In this document: positions 1 to 9,712 of the stretch, in pieces
Position numbering within the stretch: position 1 is the first letter of the stretch
Layout of the letters: the number at the start of each line of letters is the position of its first letter
Origin: Halomonas daqiaonensis
GTDB lineage: Bacteria > Pseudomonadota > Gammaproteobacteria > Pseudomonadales > Halomonadaceae
Reading direction: 5' to 3'
NCBI RefSeq assembly: GCF_900109725.1
Contig: NZ_FOBC01000016.1
Location: 25,137 to 89,136, forward strand
DNA length: 64,000 nucleotides
Notes under the pieces: model-generated
Seen by the model: the letters and a program-made list of their open reading frames with translations, nothing else
What the model was told of the DNA's origin: nothing
The model's database searches: none
Position numbers and translations under genes: made by a program

Positions 1-238
1 CGCCTCCCAAACGGCGCCCTCCTCATCTTTCGTTTTTCTTTTCATTTTTCCGCTACAACGCTATAGAAAGAATGAAGATTGCAAAGCGACACCATCTATC
101 TCCGGTGGTCTGCATGACCGGCATGTCAGCAACCGGATTCAAAAAGTCTTTACTAGTTTAAACATAAACTAAAAAACAAGAGCCTGAGATCTCCACAGAC
201 TCTAATAAAATTAGATAGCAAACATCAAGGCGATCACG
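1..238. other. AT-rich non-coding region upstream of tpsB
   Basis: No convincing gene is visible. The stretch is clearly richer in A and T than the rest of the window, especially around 150-225, and probably holds the promoter of the secretion cassette. An AAGG ribosome-binding site lies at 227-230. I could not single out a reliable -35/-10 pair. Confidence 0.5.
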
Positions 239-241
239 GTG

Positions 242-1918
242 ATGAAAAAAATTATACCCTTTGCACTCCTGGCATTAAGCTCAGGGATTGTTGCTGCACA
301 AGTTCCCGGCGGCGCTCTACCCAGCGCCGGTGGCCAGATTCAACAAATCCCGCCATCGCCGACAGTAGAAAGAGTGGCACCGGAAATTAATGTGCAACAG
401 CCACAGGCGCCGGCAATGGATGCCGGCGGCAGTGCAAGGATCGAGGTCAATACACTGAAGCTGAGCGGACAGAGCCTGTTTTCCGAGAAGGAACTCCTCT
501 CTCTCACCGGCTTCCGGCCAGGGGCACAGTTCAGCCTGGGCGAGCTACAGGCAATGGCCGCCCGAATCACCGATTTCTATCACCAGAACGGCTATTTTGT
601 CGCGCAGGCCTACCTGCCCGCGCAGACAATCGGGAATGGTGCGGTAACGATCGCCGTGGTGGAAGGCCGCTACGGTGATGTCACCCTTCGTAACCAGAGC
701 AATCTCTCGGATGGGCTGGCCGATGGCCTTCTCGGTGGCGTCGATACGGGTGAGGTGATCAACCGCGCCCCTCTCGAGAGCCGGCTTCTGCTGCTGTCGG
801 ACATCCCCGGGGTCAACGTGCAGTCGACCCTGGTGCCGGGCCAGTCGGTGGGAGCGGCTGACCTGATCGTCGATATCACGCCAGGACAGCGGGTAACAGG
901 CAGTATCGATGCCGACAACGCGGGCAACTACTACACCGGCGAGGAGCGACTGGGCGGAACGATTCACATCAACAACCTGGCAGGACGAGGCGATGTGGCC
1001 AGCCTGCGCGTGCTAAGCAGTTTCGACGGCCTCGATTATGGTCGCGCCGCCTACCAGATGCAGTTTGGCAAGACGACCGCCGGCGTTGCCTACAGTCATC
1101 TCGAATATGAACTGGGCAAGGAATTCAGTGCTCTGGGTGGCGAAGGCGAGGCACAGATTACAAGTGTCTTCGGCCGTTACCCGCTGATCCGCTCACGCCA
1201 GAGCAATCTCTATGCGCAAATTGGCTACGACCACAAGACCTTCGAGGATCGATTCGATTTCCTTCCCTTGATCAGCGAAAAGAATATCGATGTGGTAACG
1301 GCGAGTCTGCATGGTGACCACCGCGATGAACTGGGTGCGGGCGGCCTGACGGCGGCTTCTGTCACCCTGCATGCCGGCGACCTCGATATCGAAACGCCTG
1401 CCGCTCGTGATGTGGATGCCATTACGGCGAGGAGCAACGGTCAATACGAGAAAGTAAGCTTGAATGTCATGCGTGTACAGCAACTCACCGACATTCTCTC
1501 TCTCTATGGATCAGTAAATGCCCAGTTCGCCTCGGGAAATCTCGATGCTTCGGAGAAGATGTCACTCGGCGGCATGTATGGCGTACGCGCCTATCCCCAG
1601 GGTGAAGCCTTTGCCGATGAAGGCTACCTGGCAACTCTGGAAGCAAGACTCCTGCTGGCGGGCCTTTCGGAGCAGGTACCTGGCAACGTACATCTCATCG
1701 GCTTTGCCGATGCAGGGACTGTCACTATCCACAAGGATCCATGGGATAACGCTGACAATGACCGCACCTTGAGCGGAGCTGGTGTGGGTGTCAACTGGAT
1801 CGACCACAACAATTTTTCCGTCAAGTCCTACTACGCCCATAAGCTCGGAAATGAAGAAGCCACTTCAGCTCCGGATTCGGATGGCCAATTCTGGTTACAG
1901 CTGGTCAAGTATTTCTGA
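242..1918 (+). CDS. Two-partner secretion outer-membrane transporter (TpsB, ShlB/FhaC family)
   Basis: Predicted outer-membrane pore that recognises the TPS domain of its partner exoprotein and moves it to the cell surface. The 558-residue protein begins with a Sec signal peptide (MKKIIPFALLALSSGIVAAQ). POTRA-like domains follow at about 65-145 and 146-215 (ILQ/FSEKELL and VEGRYGDV-type stretches), then a ShlB-type barrel from about 220 that ends in Phe (LVKYF), usual for outer-membrane barrels. GTG at 239 directly precedes the chosen ATG; the AAGG at 227-230 could serve either. The partner tpsA starts 64 nt downstream, so the pair is probably one operon. The family is clear; the exported substrate is inferred from the neighbour. 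Confidence 0.92.
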   Translation: MKKIIPFALLALSSGIVAAQVPGGALPSAGGQIQQIPPSPTVERVAPEINVQQPQAPAMDAGGSARIEVNTLKLSGQSLFSEKELLSLTGFRPGAQFSLGELQAMAARITDFYHQNGYFVAQAYLPAQTIGNGAVTIAVVEGRYGDVTLRNQSNLSDGLADGLLGGVDTGEVINRAPLESRLLLLSDIPGVNVQSTLVPGQSVGAADLIVDITPGQRVTGSIDADNAGNYYTGEERLGGTIHINNLAGRGDVASLRVLSSFDGLDYGRAAYQMQFGKTTAGVAYSHLEYELGKEFSALGGEGEAQITSVFGRYPLIRSRQSNLYAQIGYDHKTFEDRFDFLPLISEKNIDVVTASLHGDHRDELGAGGLTAASVTLHAGDLDIETPAARDVDAITARSNGQYEKVSLNVMRVQQLTDILSLYGSVNAQFASGNLDASEKMSLGGMYGVRAYPQGEAFADEGYLATLEARLLLAGLSEQVPGNVHLIGFADAGTVTIHKDPWDNADNDRTLSGAGVGVNWIDHNNFSVKSYYAHKLGNEEATSAPDSDGQFWLQLVKYF

Positions 1919-1982
1919 TCGCTCTTCCTATACATAGGCATTTATCTAATTAACAAGACGTTCAACATACTTGGAAAACATC

Positions 1983-4919
1983 ATGAACAGAATCTACCAA
2001 TCCATCTGGAACCAGAAAATCGGCACCTTTGTCGCGGTATCCGAGTTTGCAAAGCGGGGCGGCAGGAAAATTGCCAGGGGTAGCGGTAGCGTTTCAGCGA
2101 GTGGAGTCCGCTTCACACTGAAGCCGCTGATCGCGTCAATGCTCCTGGCGGTCACCGGCAACGCCTGGGCCCTGCCGGTGGGCGGCGAGGTGTCGGCTGG
2201 CAGTGCGACAATCGGTGGCGATGCGACCGTGATGGAAATCAAGCAATCCACCCAGAATGCCGCCATCAACTGGCAGGCGTTTGATATTGCCTCGGGAGAA
2301 ACGGTCAACTTTGCCCAGCCCAACAGCAGCGCAGTGGCGCTCAACCGGGTCCTGGGGTCAGATCCCTCGGCCATCATGGGCACGCTCACCGCGAACGGCA
2401 GCGTCTTCCTGATCAATCCGAACGGCGTGCTCTTCGGTCAGAATGCGTCGGTCAACGTCGGCGGCCTGGTGGCCTCGACATTGGCCATCAGCGACAGCGA
2501 CTTCATGGCCGGTCGCTACAATTTCGCGGGCACGGGAGATGGCAGCATCGTCAACCAGGGCACGATCAATGCCGACGGCGGTTATGTCGCCCTTCTCGGA
2601 GCCGATGTCAGTAACCAGGGCACCCTCCAGGCCAATCTTGGCACCGTGGCACTGGCGGCGGGTGACGCCATCACCCTCGACGTGGCGGGCGACGGCTTGC
2701 TGAATGTGGCCGTCAACCAGGGCGCGCTGGATGCACTGGTGCAGAACGGTGGGATGATCCAGGCCGATGGCGGCAAGGTCCTGATGACCGCTCAGTCGGC
2801 GGGCGAGTTGTTCCAGTCAACGGTCAACAACACCGGGGAGATCCGCGCCCAGAGCATCGAAAACCGCAATGGCACCATCATGCTGACGGGTGACATGCAG
2901 AGCGGCACCCTGAACCTTGGGGGCAGCCTTGATGTGTCCGGCTCCGAGGCCGGGGAAACCGGGGGTAGCGTCACCGCAACGGCCCATCATGTCGGCCTCT
3001 ATGATGCGGTGGTTGATGCGTCCGGCGATGCCGGCGGTGGCAGCGTATTGATCGGCGGCGGCTACCAGGGCAAGGATGCCGCTGTGCCGAACGCCAGCGC
3101 GACCTATATGAGCGCCGATTCAAGCATCTACGCCGACGCCATCACCACGGGTGACGGCGGCACGGCAGTGCTCTGGGCGGACGATTCGACGCGCGCCTAC
3201 GGCAGCATCAGCGCGCGCGGCGGTGCGCAATCCGGTGACGGCGGCCTGATCGAGACCTCCGGTGGCTGGTTGGACGTCTCGGGTATCAGGATCGATACCC
3301 GCGCACCCAATGGAAGCCTGGGCATGTGGTTGCTCGACCCGGCGGATATCACCATCTCCGATGCGGCTACCTCGGGCGCGACCGAAACCGGCAATGTCTT
3401 CGCCCCGGATGACGGGGTCAATGCGGCCAATATCAATGTTGCCGATCTGGTCACCGGCCTGGGCAGCAGCAATATCACCGTGACGACGGAAAACAGCGGT
3501 GCCAGCGGTAGTGGCAATGGTGATATCACAGTTATGAACTTCGTCACCTGGGAAGACCCGACAACGCTGACCTTCAATGCCGATCGCGACATCAACATCG
3601 ACGCGGCGGTTACCGGTACTTTAGGTAGCCTGGTGGCAAATGCCGGGCGCGATGTAAACGTTGACGCGGCCGTCACCACCACCACCGGCAACCTGAGTTT
3701 CATCGCCGACGATGACGTCAATATCAATGCGGCAACGACCATAACCACCGGCGACCTCACCGCGCTTGCCGGCCAAGATGTAAATGTAGGGGCAGCGATT
3801 TCGGTAACAACCGGTGATGTCATTCTGATTGCCGACAACGACGGTACCGGACCGGGCGCCATTCTCGGCGGCACCGTAGACATTACCTGTGCCGATTGCA
3901 TCACCATCACTGACCCTGACAGCACCCTGGTCCTGCGTTTCAACCCCGAAAGTTATGCCACCACAGAAGCCGAAATTCTCGCTTATGAGCTGGCCCTGGT
4001 TGACGCCGGCGGAAGCCTAGATGCCAAAGCATGGGTATTCGGGCAGGGTGAAGACAAGGTCTACGACGGCTTGCGCGACGCGACCGTCAGTGGCTTCGAG
4101 CCCGATATCACCTCTGCGCAACCACCCGTTACGCTGGGTACGACAAGCAACGCTCTCTTCGATACCAAGGATGTGGGCACCGAAAAACCGATTACCTATG
4201 AAACCAGCTTTAGCGACCCCGTGTATGATCTCTTTGCCCCCTACAATGACGACGGCACCCCGCCTGCGGCTGGAACCTATTTCACCCGGGCGGATATCAC
4301 GCCGGCACCCCTGACCATCACGGCCAATGACGGCTCCAAGGTCTTCGGGGAAACCTACCCGCTGTCACGCCAGGCCTTTACCTCGGTCGGGCTGGTGAAT
4401 GCAGAGACGGTGACCGGTGTCACCCTGACAAGCCCCGGGGCGGTCGCCACGGCCAGTGTGGATGGCAGCCCTTATGCGATTACTCCCGCGGATGCGACGG
4501 GTGGCACTTTCAGTCCAGGCAACTATAAAATCAATTACGTTAACGGCGCCCTCTTCGTTAGCTCCACTTCTGTCGGTCCGGGAGCAGCAACGCCCGTCTA
4601 TCCGACTCCCGTCTACCGGACTCCCGTCTACCCGACGCCCGTCTACCCGACTTCCGGCTACCCTGATCCCGTCTATCCGACTCCCGGTTACCTGACGCCC
4701 GTCTACCTTGCTCCGGTGTATCCGACTTACGGCGACTCGGATCAGGAATCCACCACACAGACAATGGAAGGGCTGGAGCTGACCTTCGCCACGGCCGCCA
4801 TCACTATGCCGACATCGCAGTTGGACCGGGTAGATCTGCTACAGGAAGACGATCTCGTGACATCGCCCAGCGATGCCTATGTGGCGCCAGTTTATGCGCC
4901 CAAGCAGGACCGCTTCTGA
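1983..4919 (+). CDS. Filamentous-haemagglutinin-like exoprotein (TpsA) with MBG-like domain and C-terminal pentapeptide repeats
   Basis: Predicted secreted or surface adhesin exported by the upstream TpsB. The ATG at 1983 gives MNRIYQSIWN, the start of an extended signal peptide region, followed by a hydrophobic core ending NAWA. The TPS domain (about residues 55-300) contains the NPNGVLFG motif that starts the beta-helix. The middle has beta-helical, Asn/Ala/Thr-rich repeats. MBG-like modules follow at about 690-865 (VYDGL, DGSKVFGETY). Residues 873-917 are nine Tyr-Pro pentapeptides. At 978 residues it is small for the family. The lower GC suggests horizontal acquisition. A surface-attachment role is inferred from the family only. 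Confidence 0.9.
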   Translation: MNRIYQSIWNQKIGTFVAVSEFAKRGGRKIARGSGSVSASGVRFTLKPLIASMLLAVTGNAWALPVGGEVSAGSATIGGDATVMEIKQSTQNAAINWQAFDIASGETVNFAQPNSSAVALNRVLGSDPSAIMGTLTANGSVFLINPNGVLFGQNASVNVGGLVASTLAISDSDFMAGRYNFAGTGDGSIVNQGTINADGGYVALLGADVSNQGTLQANLGTVALAAGDAITLDVAGDGLLNVAVNQGALDALVQNGGMIQADGGKVLMTAQSAGELFQSTVNNTGEIRAQSIENRNGTIMLTGDMQSGTLNLGGSLDVSGSEAGETGGSVTATAHHVGLYDAVVDASGDAGGGSVLIGGGYQGKDAAVPNASATYMSADSSIYADAITTGDGGTAVLWADDSTRAYGSISARGGAQSGDGGLIETSGGWLDVSGIRIDTRAPNGSLGMWLLDPADITISDAATSGATETGNVFAPDDGVNAANINVADLVTGLGSSNITVTTENSGASGSGNGDITVMNFVTWEDPTTLTFNADRDINIDAAVTGTLGSLVANAGRDVNVDAAVTTTTGNLSFIADDDVNINAATTITTGDLTALAGQDVNVGAAISVTTGDVILIADNDGTGPGAILGGTVDITCADCITITDPDSTLVLRFNPESYATTEAEILAYELALVDAGGSLDAKAWVFGQGEDKVYDGLRDATVSGFEPDITSAQPPVTLGTTSNALFDTKDVGTEKPITYETSFSDPVYDLFAPYNDDGTPPAAGTYFTRADITPAPLTITANDGSKVFGETYPLSRQAFTSVGLVNAETVTGVTLTSPGAVATASVDGSPYAITPADATGGTFSPGNYKINYVNGALFVSSTSVGPGAATPVYPTPVYRTPVYPTPVYPTSGYPDPVYPTPGYLTPVYLAPVYPTYGDSDQESTTQTMEGLELTFATAAITMPTSQLDRVDLLQEDDLVTSPSDAYVAPVYAPKQDRF
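4599..4733 (+). repeat. Nine imperfect 15-bp repeats encoding Tyr-Pro-rich pentapeptides
   Basis: Nine in-frame 15-bp units encode YPTPV, YRTPV, YPTPV, YPTSG, YPDPV, YPTPG, YLTPV, YLAPV and YPTYG. The unit resembles TATCCGACTCCCGTC. The tract lies near the C-terminus of the TpsA exoprotein; a related YVAPVYAP occurs at its very end. Confidence 0.9.
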
Positions 4920-4982
4920 ACCTGAAACAGTGAGTGAGGCAAGCTGCTACCAGCGCTGTCATGGCGCTGGTGGTAGTTCTGC

Positions 4983-5681
4983 ATGATGTCAAAACGGATC
5001 ACCGCCTTTGGAGGCATGCCCTTGATTACCAGGAAAACACTATGTCTAGGGTGGCTGATCCTTGCCTTTATCGCCCCGCAAGTCGCTCAGGCAAATTCCT
5101 ACGACCAGTTGGATTCAATATCTCGATACGCCCTCGAACATACATCGATTCAAGTGAATAACACCATCAACTGGATCATGGACTCGCAGGATAATCTCGA
5201 CATGCCGTTCATGATTATCGACAAGCAGGAGGCGAAGGTCTTCATGTTCGATGCACAAGGCCAGCTCCAGGGGGAGGCCTCCGCCTTGCTGGGTATGGCC
5301 GTGGGAGATGATTCCGTTCCAGGCATTGGTGAACGAGCCCTGGCTAGCATTCCGCCGGACGAGCGCACGACGCCGGCGGGCCGCTTCGTGTCCTCGCTGG
5401 GGCGCAACCTCAAGGGCGGCGAGATACTCTGGCTGGATTATGAAGACGCCCTTTCCCTTCACCCGGTCGTCGCCGGCACTCCCAGTGAGCGCCGGGAGGA
5501 GCGACTGGCGTCACCCGATGTACAGGACAAACGGATTTCCTATGGCTGCATCAATGTACCGAAAACGTTCTATACCACCCTGGTAAGCCCGGCGTTCAAA
5601 CACTCCAATGGCGTCGTCTATGTGCTGCCTGAAACTCGCTCGAATCATGCCGTCTTTGCCTCCTACTACGAGGTAATGTGA
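4983..5681 (+). CDS. Periplasmic L,D-transpeptidase-like (YkuD-fold) protein
   Basis: Probably a murein L,D-transpeptidase-type enzyme acting on peptidoglycan or attaching proteins to it. The 232-residue protein has an N-terminal signal sequence (hydrophobic CLGWLILAFIAPQVAQA, likely cleavage after residue 37). The C-terminal half carries RISYGCINVP, which matches the catalytic S-H-G-C-x-N box, but the His before Gly-Cys is Tyr here; Cys189 is kept. It lies 63 nt downstream of tpsA on the same strand, suggesting a role linked to the exoprotein. The start is uncertain: ATGs at 4983, 4986 and 5016 are all possible. A GGAGG precedes the last but is too close to it. Confidence 0.7.
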   Translation: MMSKRITAFGGMPLITRKTLCLGWLILAFIAPQVAQANSYDQLDSISRYALEHTSIQVNNTINWIMDSQDNLDMPFMIIDKQEAKVFMFDAQGQLQGEASALLGMAVGDDSVPGIGERALASIPPDERTTPAGRFVSSLGRNLKGGEILWLDYEDALSLHPVVAGTPSERREERLASPDVQDKRISYGCINVPKTFYTTLVSPAFKHSNGVVYVLPETRSNHAVFASYYEVM

Positions 5682-5848
5682 TCCGATCCTGGAAGAGGCA
5701 GCATATCGAGGGTGGATACCGCCATACAGGCTACCGAAGAGGGGTGAGTGACAGCCCTGCCCGCCGGCAGTAGGCTTGGCGAAACGAATGTGCCCAGTGT
5801 AACCGCTGCGGTGCCAGCCGCCGACCTCTCGGGAGTCACCGCCACGAC

Positions 5849-6649
5849 ATGGATGCCATCGCCCTGGGGCCCGTCCTGATCCCGCTACCCCGCCTCTATG
5901 CCTTTTTTGCCGCCTTGTTTCTGCTGGCTGCCAGCGCCTTCCTACTTGGCCTGCCCCGGGGCCGCCATGCCCGCTGGTTCAACGGCCTGCTGCTGGCCTG
6001 GCTGATCGGCGCCCGCCTGGGGCATGGTCTGATGAATCTGGACGCCTATGCCGAGGCACCGCTGGACATCTTCAAGCTCTGGCAGCCCGGCTACCATGGC
6101 CTCTGGGGGCTGCTGGCCGCGCTGGGCTGGACCGCCTGGTCGCTGCGCGACCGGCTGGGGGCGATGCTGGGCGGCATGGGACTGGTGCTGGGTGCCTCGC
6201 TGCTGTGGCTGACGCTGGTCACCCTGGCCCCGCTAAGTGATGGCATGGCGCTGCGCGAGTTGCCCGACCTCGCCCTGGAGAACCTCGAGGGCGAGGAGAT
6301 CAACCTGCAGTCGCTGTCCGATGAACGGGTGGTGGTCAACCTCTGGGCCACCTGGTGCCCGCCCTGCCTTCGCGAGATGCCGCTGCTGGCCGAGGCCGAC
6401 GCCCGCGAAGGTGTCACCGTGGTGATCGTCAACCAGGGCGAGGAACTGCTTCAGGTGGTGCGCTATCTCGACGAGCAGGGGCTCGATTTCGATCATGCCC
6501 TGCTCGACCCGCGCCAGCGGCTGATGGTGCTTGCCGAGTCGCCGGGCCTGCCCACCACCCTGCTGTTCGACGACGAGGGCCGCGCCCTGGAGCAGCATGT
6601 GGGGGAGCTCACCCGCGCCCAACTCTCGACATGGCTGGACGATCGCTGA
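5849..6649 (+). CDS. TlpA-like membrane thioredoxin with an Lgt-like N-terminal membrane domain
   Basis: Predicted inner-membrane thiol-disulfide reductase with a periplasmic thioredoxin domain. Residues 1-130 contain four likely membrane segments (about 10-35, 43-62, 82-98, 104-128). Residues 135-266 form a TlpA-type thioredoxin fold with active site WCPPC (169-173) and the cis-Pro loop GLPTTLL. The membrane part resembles prolipoprotein diacylglyceryl transferase: GARLGH compares with the Lgt GGRLG region and YHGLWG with its FHGGL box. Only half of an Lgt is present, so transferase activity is unlikely. It is 114 nt upstream of rapA, which seems to have its own promoter. Substrate unknown. 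Confidence 0.8.
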   Translation: MDAIALGPVLIPLPRLYAFFAALFLLAASAFLLGLPRGRHARWFNGLLLAWLIGARLGHGLMNLDAYAEAPLDIFKLWQPGYHGLWGLLAALGWTAWSLRDRLGAMLGGMGLVLGASLLWLTLVTLAPLSDGMALRELPDLALENLEGEEINLQSLSDERVVVNLWATWCPPCLREMPLLAEADAREGVTVVIVNQGEELLQVVRYLDEQGLDFDHALLDPRQRLMVLAESPGLPTTLLFDDEGRALEQHVGELTRAQLSTWLDDR

Positions 6650-6662
6650 CCGACACGAGTGC

Positions 6663-6691
6663 TTAAGCCGCGCCGGGCTTTGCTGTAAGAT
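6663..6691 (+). promoter_or_regulatory. Candidate rapA promoter
   Basis: A weak sigma70-like pair: TTAAGC at 6663-6668 and TAAGAT at 6686-6691 with a 17-bp spacer, about 70 nt before the rapA start. Sequence resemblance only. Confidence 0.35.
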
Positions 6692-6763
6692 ACCGCGCCC
6701 TGTCGCCGCCGGGCCGGGTGTGGCCAGCGGCACCGAACCGATCCCAAGCATCCCCGAGGCACC

Positions 6764-9712
6764 ATGAGCGACTTCTCTCCCGGCCAGCGCTGGATCAGCG
6801 ACGGCGAGGCCGAACTCGGCCTGGGCACCATCCTCAACGTCGATGCCCGCAGCGTCACCGTGCTCTTCGGCGCCAGCCAGGAAACCCGCACCTACAGCAG
6901 CCGCAATGCTCCCCTGACCCGGGTGGCCTTCGGCAGCGGCGATCGCATCGAGTCCGCCGAAGGCTGGCAGATGACCGTCGACGACAGCAAGGAGGTCGGC
7001 GGCCTGATCGTCTACATCGGCGAGGATGAGACCGGAGAGCTGTGCGAGCTTCCCGAGGCGCGGCTCGCCGACAGCATGCAGTTCGATCAGGCCCGAGACC
7101 GCCTGCTCACCGGCCAGGTCGATCGCAACGACTGGTTCGACCTGCGCTTTCGCACCCTGCACCACTTCCATCGCATCGAGCAGAACCCGGCGCTCGGCCT
7201 GGCCGGCCCGCGCATCGACCTGATCCCTCACCAGCTCTACATCGCCGACGAGGTGGCCAGGCGCCACGCGCCGCGGGTGCTGCTGGCCGACGAGGTAGGG
7301 CTGGGCAAGACCATCGAGGCGGGACTGATCCTGCATCGCCTGCTACTCACCGGCCGCGCCGAGCGAGCGCTGATCCTGGTGCCGGCGAGTCTGACCCACC
7401 AGTGGCTGGTGGAGCTGCTGCGCCGCTTCGCCCTCGAGGTCACCCTGCTCGACGAGCAACAGAGCGAGGCCCATGGCGAGACCAACCCCTTCGAGGCCGG
7501 CCAACTGGTGCTGGCCAGTCAGGACTGGCTGTTTGCCAACCCCCAGCGCCAGCAGCAAGCTCAGGCCTGCGACTGGGACTTGCTGATCGTCGACGAGGCC
7601 CACCACCTGGACTGGCGCCCGGAGCAGAGCGGCCCCGGCTATGCCTCCGTGGGGCGCCTGGCTTCCCAGACGCCCGGCATCCTGCTGCTCACCGCCACCC
7701 CGGAGCAGATGGGCCTCACCAGCCACTTCGCCCGACTGCGCCTGCTCGACCCCGACCGCTACCACAGCCTCGAGGCCTTCCGCGAGGAGGAGCAGCACTA
7801 TGTGGAGGTCGCCGAGGCGATCGATGCCCTGGAGCGCCTGCCGGGAGAGGACACCGACCGCTCGCGGGTCGCCGCGGTGATCGCCGAAGCCGACAGCCTG
7901 GCCCTGCTCGATACCCTGGCCGACCCCGAGCGCGGCGACGACCAGCACGCCGCCGCACGAGACCAGCTACGCGACCAGCTGCTGGACCGCCACGGCACCG
8001 GCCGGGTGATGTTCCGCAATAGTCGTCGTCATGTGGGCGGCTTTCCTGAGCGCCGCTTGCATATCGCCGAGCTCGAGGCGCCCTCCTCCTATCGCCGGGT
8101 ACTGCGCCGGCTGGAGCGCGACGAGGACTACCTGGACGAGCTACTGATCGAGACCGGGATGGGCCATCCCGAGGTGTTGATCTATCCGGACGCCATGTAC
8201 CGAGTGCTGACCGTCGATCCTCTCAACACCGAGCCCTGGTGGCAGTTCGATCCACGCGTGACCTGGCTGCTGGAGCGCCTCGCCGACGATGGCGAGGGCG
8301 GCTTCGCCGATGACAAGGTGCTGGTGATCGCCCATGACCGCCAGACCGCCCTGGGCCTGGCCGAGGGGCTGCGGGTCCTCGGCGGCTACCAGGCCCCGGT
8401 GTTCCACGAGGGACTCTCGCTGGTGGAGCGCGATCGCGCCGCGGCGGCCTTCGCCGACCCGGAGGAGGGCTGTCAGGTGCTGGTCTGCTCGGAGATCGGC
8501 TCCGAAGGGCGCAACTTCCAGTTCTGCCGCCATCTGGTGATGTTCGACCTGCCGCTGCACCCCGACCAGTTGGAGCAGCGCATCGGCAGGCTCGACCGCA
8601 TCGGCCAGCGCCACGCCATCGAGATGCATGTGCCGGTGTTCACCGGCAGCCCCGGCGAGAAGCTGCTGCGCTGGTACCACCAGGGCATGGACGCCTTCAA
8701 CACGCCCCATGGCCTGGGCAGCGAGATCCATGCCGCCTTCGGCGACGCCTTGGCCGAGAGCCTGCTCGACGACGAGAGCCTCGAGGAGGTCATCGCGGAG
8801 ACCCGGGCGCTGTTCGAGGTGCGCCTGGCCGAGCGCGACGCCGGCCGCAACCGACTGCTCGAGCTCAACGCCTGCCGCCACGATCGGGCCGATGCGGTCA
8901 TCGAGGCGATCCGCGAGCTCGACGCCGACAAGGCCCTGACCCGCTACCTGGACCAGGCGCTGGATATCTTCGGCGTCGACAGCCAGGAGCTGGGCGGCGG
9001 CATCCTGCACCTGCAGCCGAGCCCACAGATGCTCGAGGGCCTACCCGGCCTGGTGAAGGGCGAGGAGGGCTTCTCGGCCACCTTCTCCCGCTCGCGGGCT
9101 CTGGCCCGAGACGACGTCCAGCGCCTCTCCTGGGAGCATCCGCTGCTGCGCGAGATGATGGGACGTATCCTCGACGGCCCCATGGGCAATACCGCTCTGG
9201 CCCTGCTCAAGCACCCGGCGATTCCTGCCGGCCGCCTGATGGTCGAGCTGGTCTTTCGTACCCACTGCCCGGCGCCGAAGCGCCTGCATCTCAACCGCTT
9301 CCTGCCGCCCACTGCAGTGCGGGTGTTGCTCGACGAGTCCGGCGCCAACCTGACCGCGAAGATCTCCTTCACCGGCCTTTCGAAGGCGGTGAAGAAGGTC
9401 AAGAAGGCGGTGGCCCGGGACCTGATCAAGAGCCGTCATGATCAACTGCGCGAGCTGCTCGACGGGGCCGAGGCAGAGGCCGAGCGGGAGCTGCCGAGCA
9501 TCATCGAGGCCGCCCAGATGCGCATGCGCACGGAGCTGGATACCGAGCTAAGCCGACTCGAGGCGCTCTCGCGGCTCAACCCGGCGGTGCGCACCGACGA
9601 GCTTGAGGCGCTGCGCAACGAGCGCACCGAGCTGGACACCGCCATCGAGGGCGCTCGGCTGCGCCTGGACGCGGTACGGGTTATCGTGACGGTGGGAGAG
9701 GAAACCCGCTAA
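6764..9712 (+). CDS. rapA: RNA polymerase-associated protein RapA (SWI2/SNF2 ATPase)
   Basis: ATP-dependent enzyme that binds RNA polymerase and promotes its recycling from stalled post-termination complexes. The 982 residues are close to the E. coli length of 968. N-terminal Tudor-like domains occupy about residues 1-105. The SNF2 helicase lobe has Walker A DEVGLGKT near 176 and the DEAHH box near 278. The second lobe (about 480-650) has the RIGRLDRIGQ motif, and the RapA-specific C-terminal domain follows. The gene ends at 9712, overlapping by a few bases the convergent epimerase gene. Confidence 0.96.
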   Translation: MSDFSPGQRWISDGEAELGLGTILNVDARSVTVLFGASQETRTYSSRNAPLTRVAFGSGDRIESAEGWQMTVDDSKEVGGLIVYIGEDETGELCELPEARLADSMQFDQARDRLLTGQVDRNDWFDLRFRTLHHFHRIEQNPALGLAGPRIDLIPHQLYIADEVARRHAPRVLLADEVGLGKTIEAGLILHRLLLTGRAERALILVPASLTHQWLVELLRRFALEVTLLDEQQSEAHGETNPFEAGQLVLASQDWLFANPQRQQQAQACDWDLLIVDEAHHLDWRPEQSGPGYASVGRLASQTPGILLLTATPEQMGLTSHFARLRLLDPDRYHSLEAFREEEQHYVEVAEAIDALERLPGEDTDRSRVAAVIAEADSLALLDTLADPERGDDQHAAARDQLRDQLLDRHGTGRVMFRNSRRHVGGFPERRLHIAELEAPSSYRRVLRRLERDEDYLDELLIETGMGHPEVLIYPDAMYRVLTVDPLNTEPWWQFDPRVTWLLERLADDGEGGFADDKVLVIAHDRQTALGLAEGLRVLGGYQAPVFHEGLSLVERDRAAAAFADPEEGCQVLVCSEIGSEGRNFQFCRHLVMFDLPLHPDQLEQRIGRLDRIGQRHAIEMHVPVFTGSPGEKLLRWYHQGMDAFNTPHGLGSEIHAAFGDALAESLLDDESLEEVIAETRALFEVRLAERDAGRNRLLELNACRHDRADAVIEAIRELDADKALTRYLDQALDIFGVDSQELGGGILHLQPSPQMLEGLPGLVKGEEGFSATFSRSRALARDDVQRLSWEHPLLREMMGRILDGPMGNTALALLKHPAIPAGRLMVELVFRTHCPAPKRLHLNRFLPPTAVRVLLDESGANLTAKISFTGLSKAVKKVKKAVARDLIKSRHDQLRELLDGAEAEAERELPSIIEAAQMRMRTELDTELSRLEALSRLNPAVRTDELEALRNERTELDTAIEGARLRLDAVRVIVTVGEETR

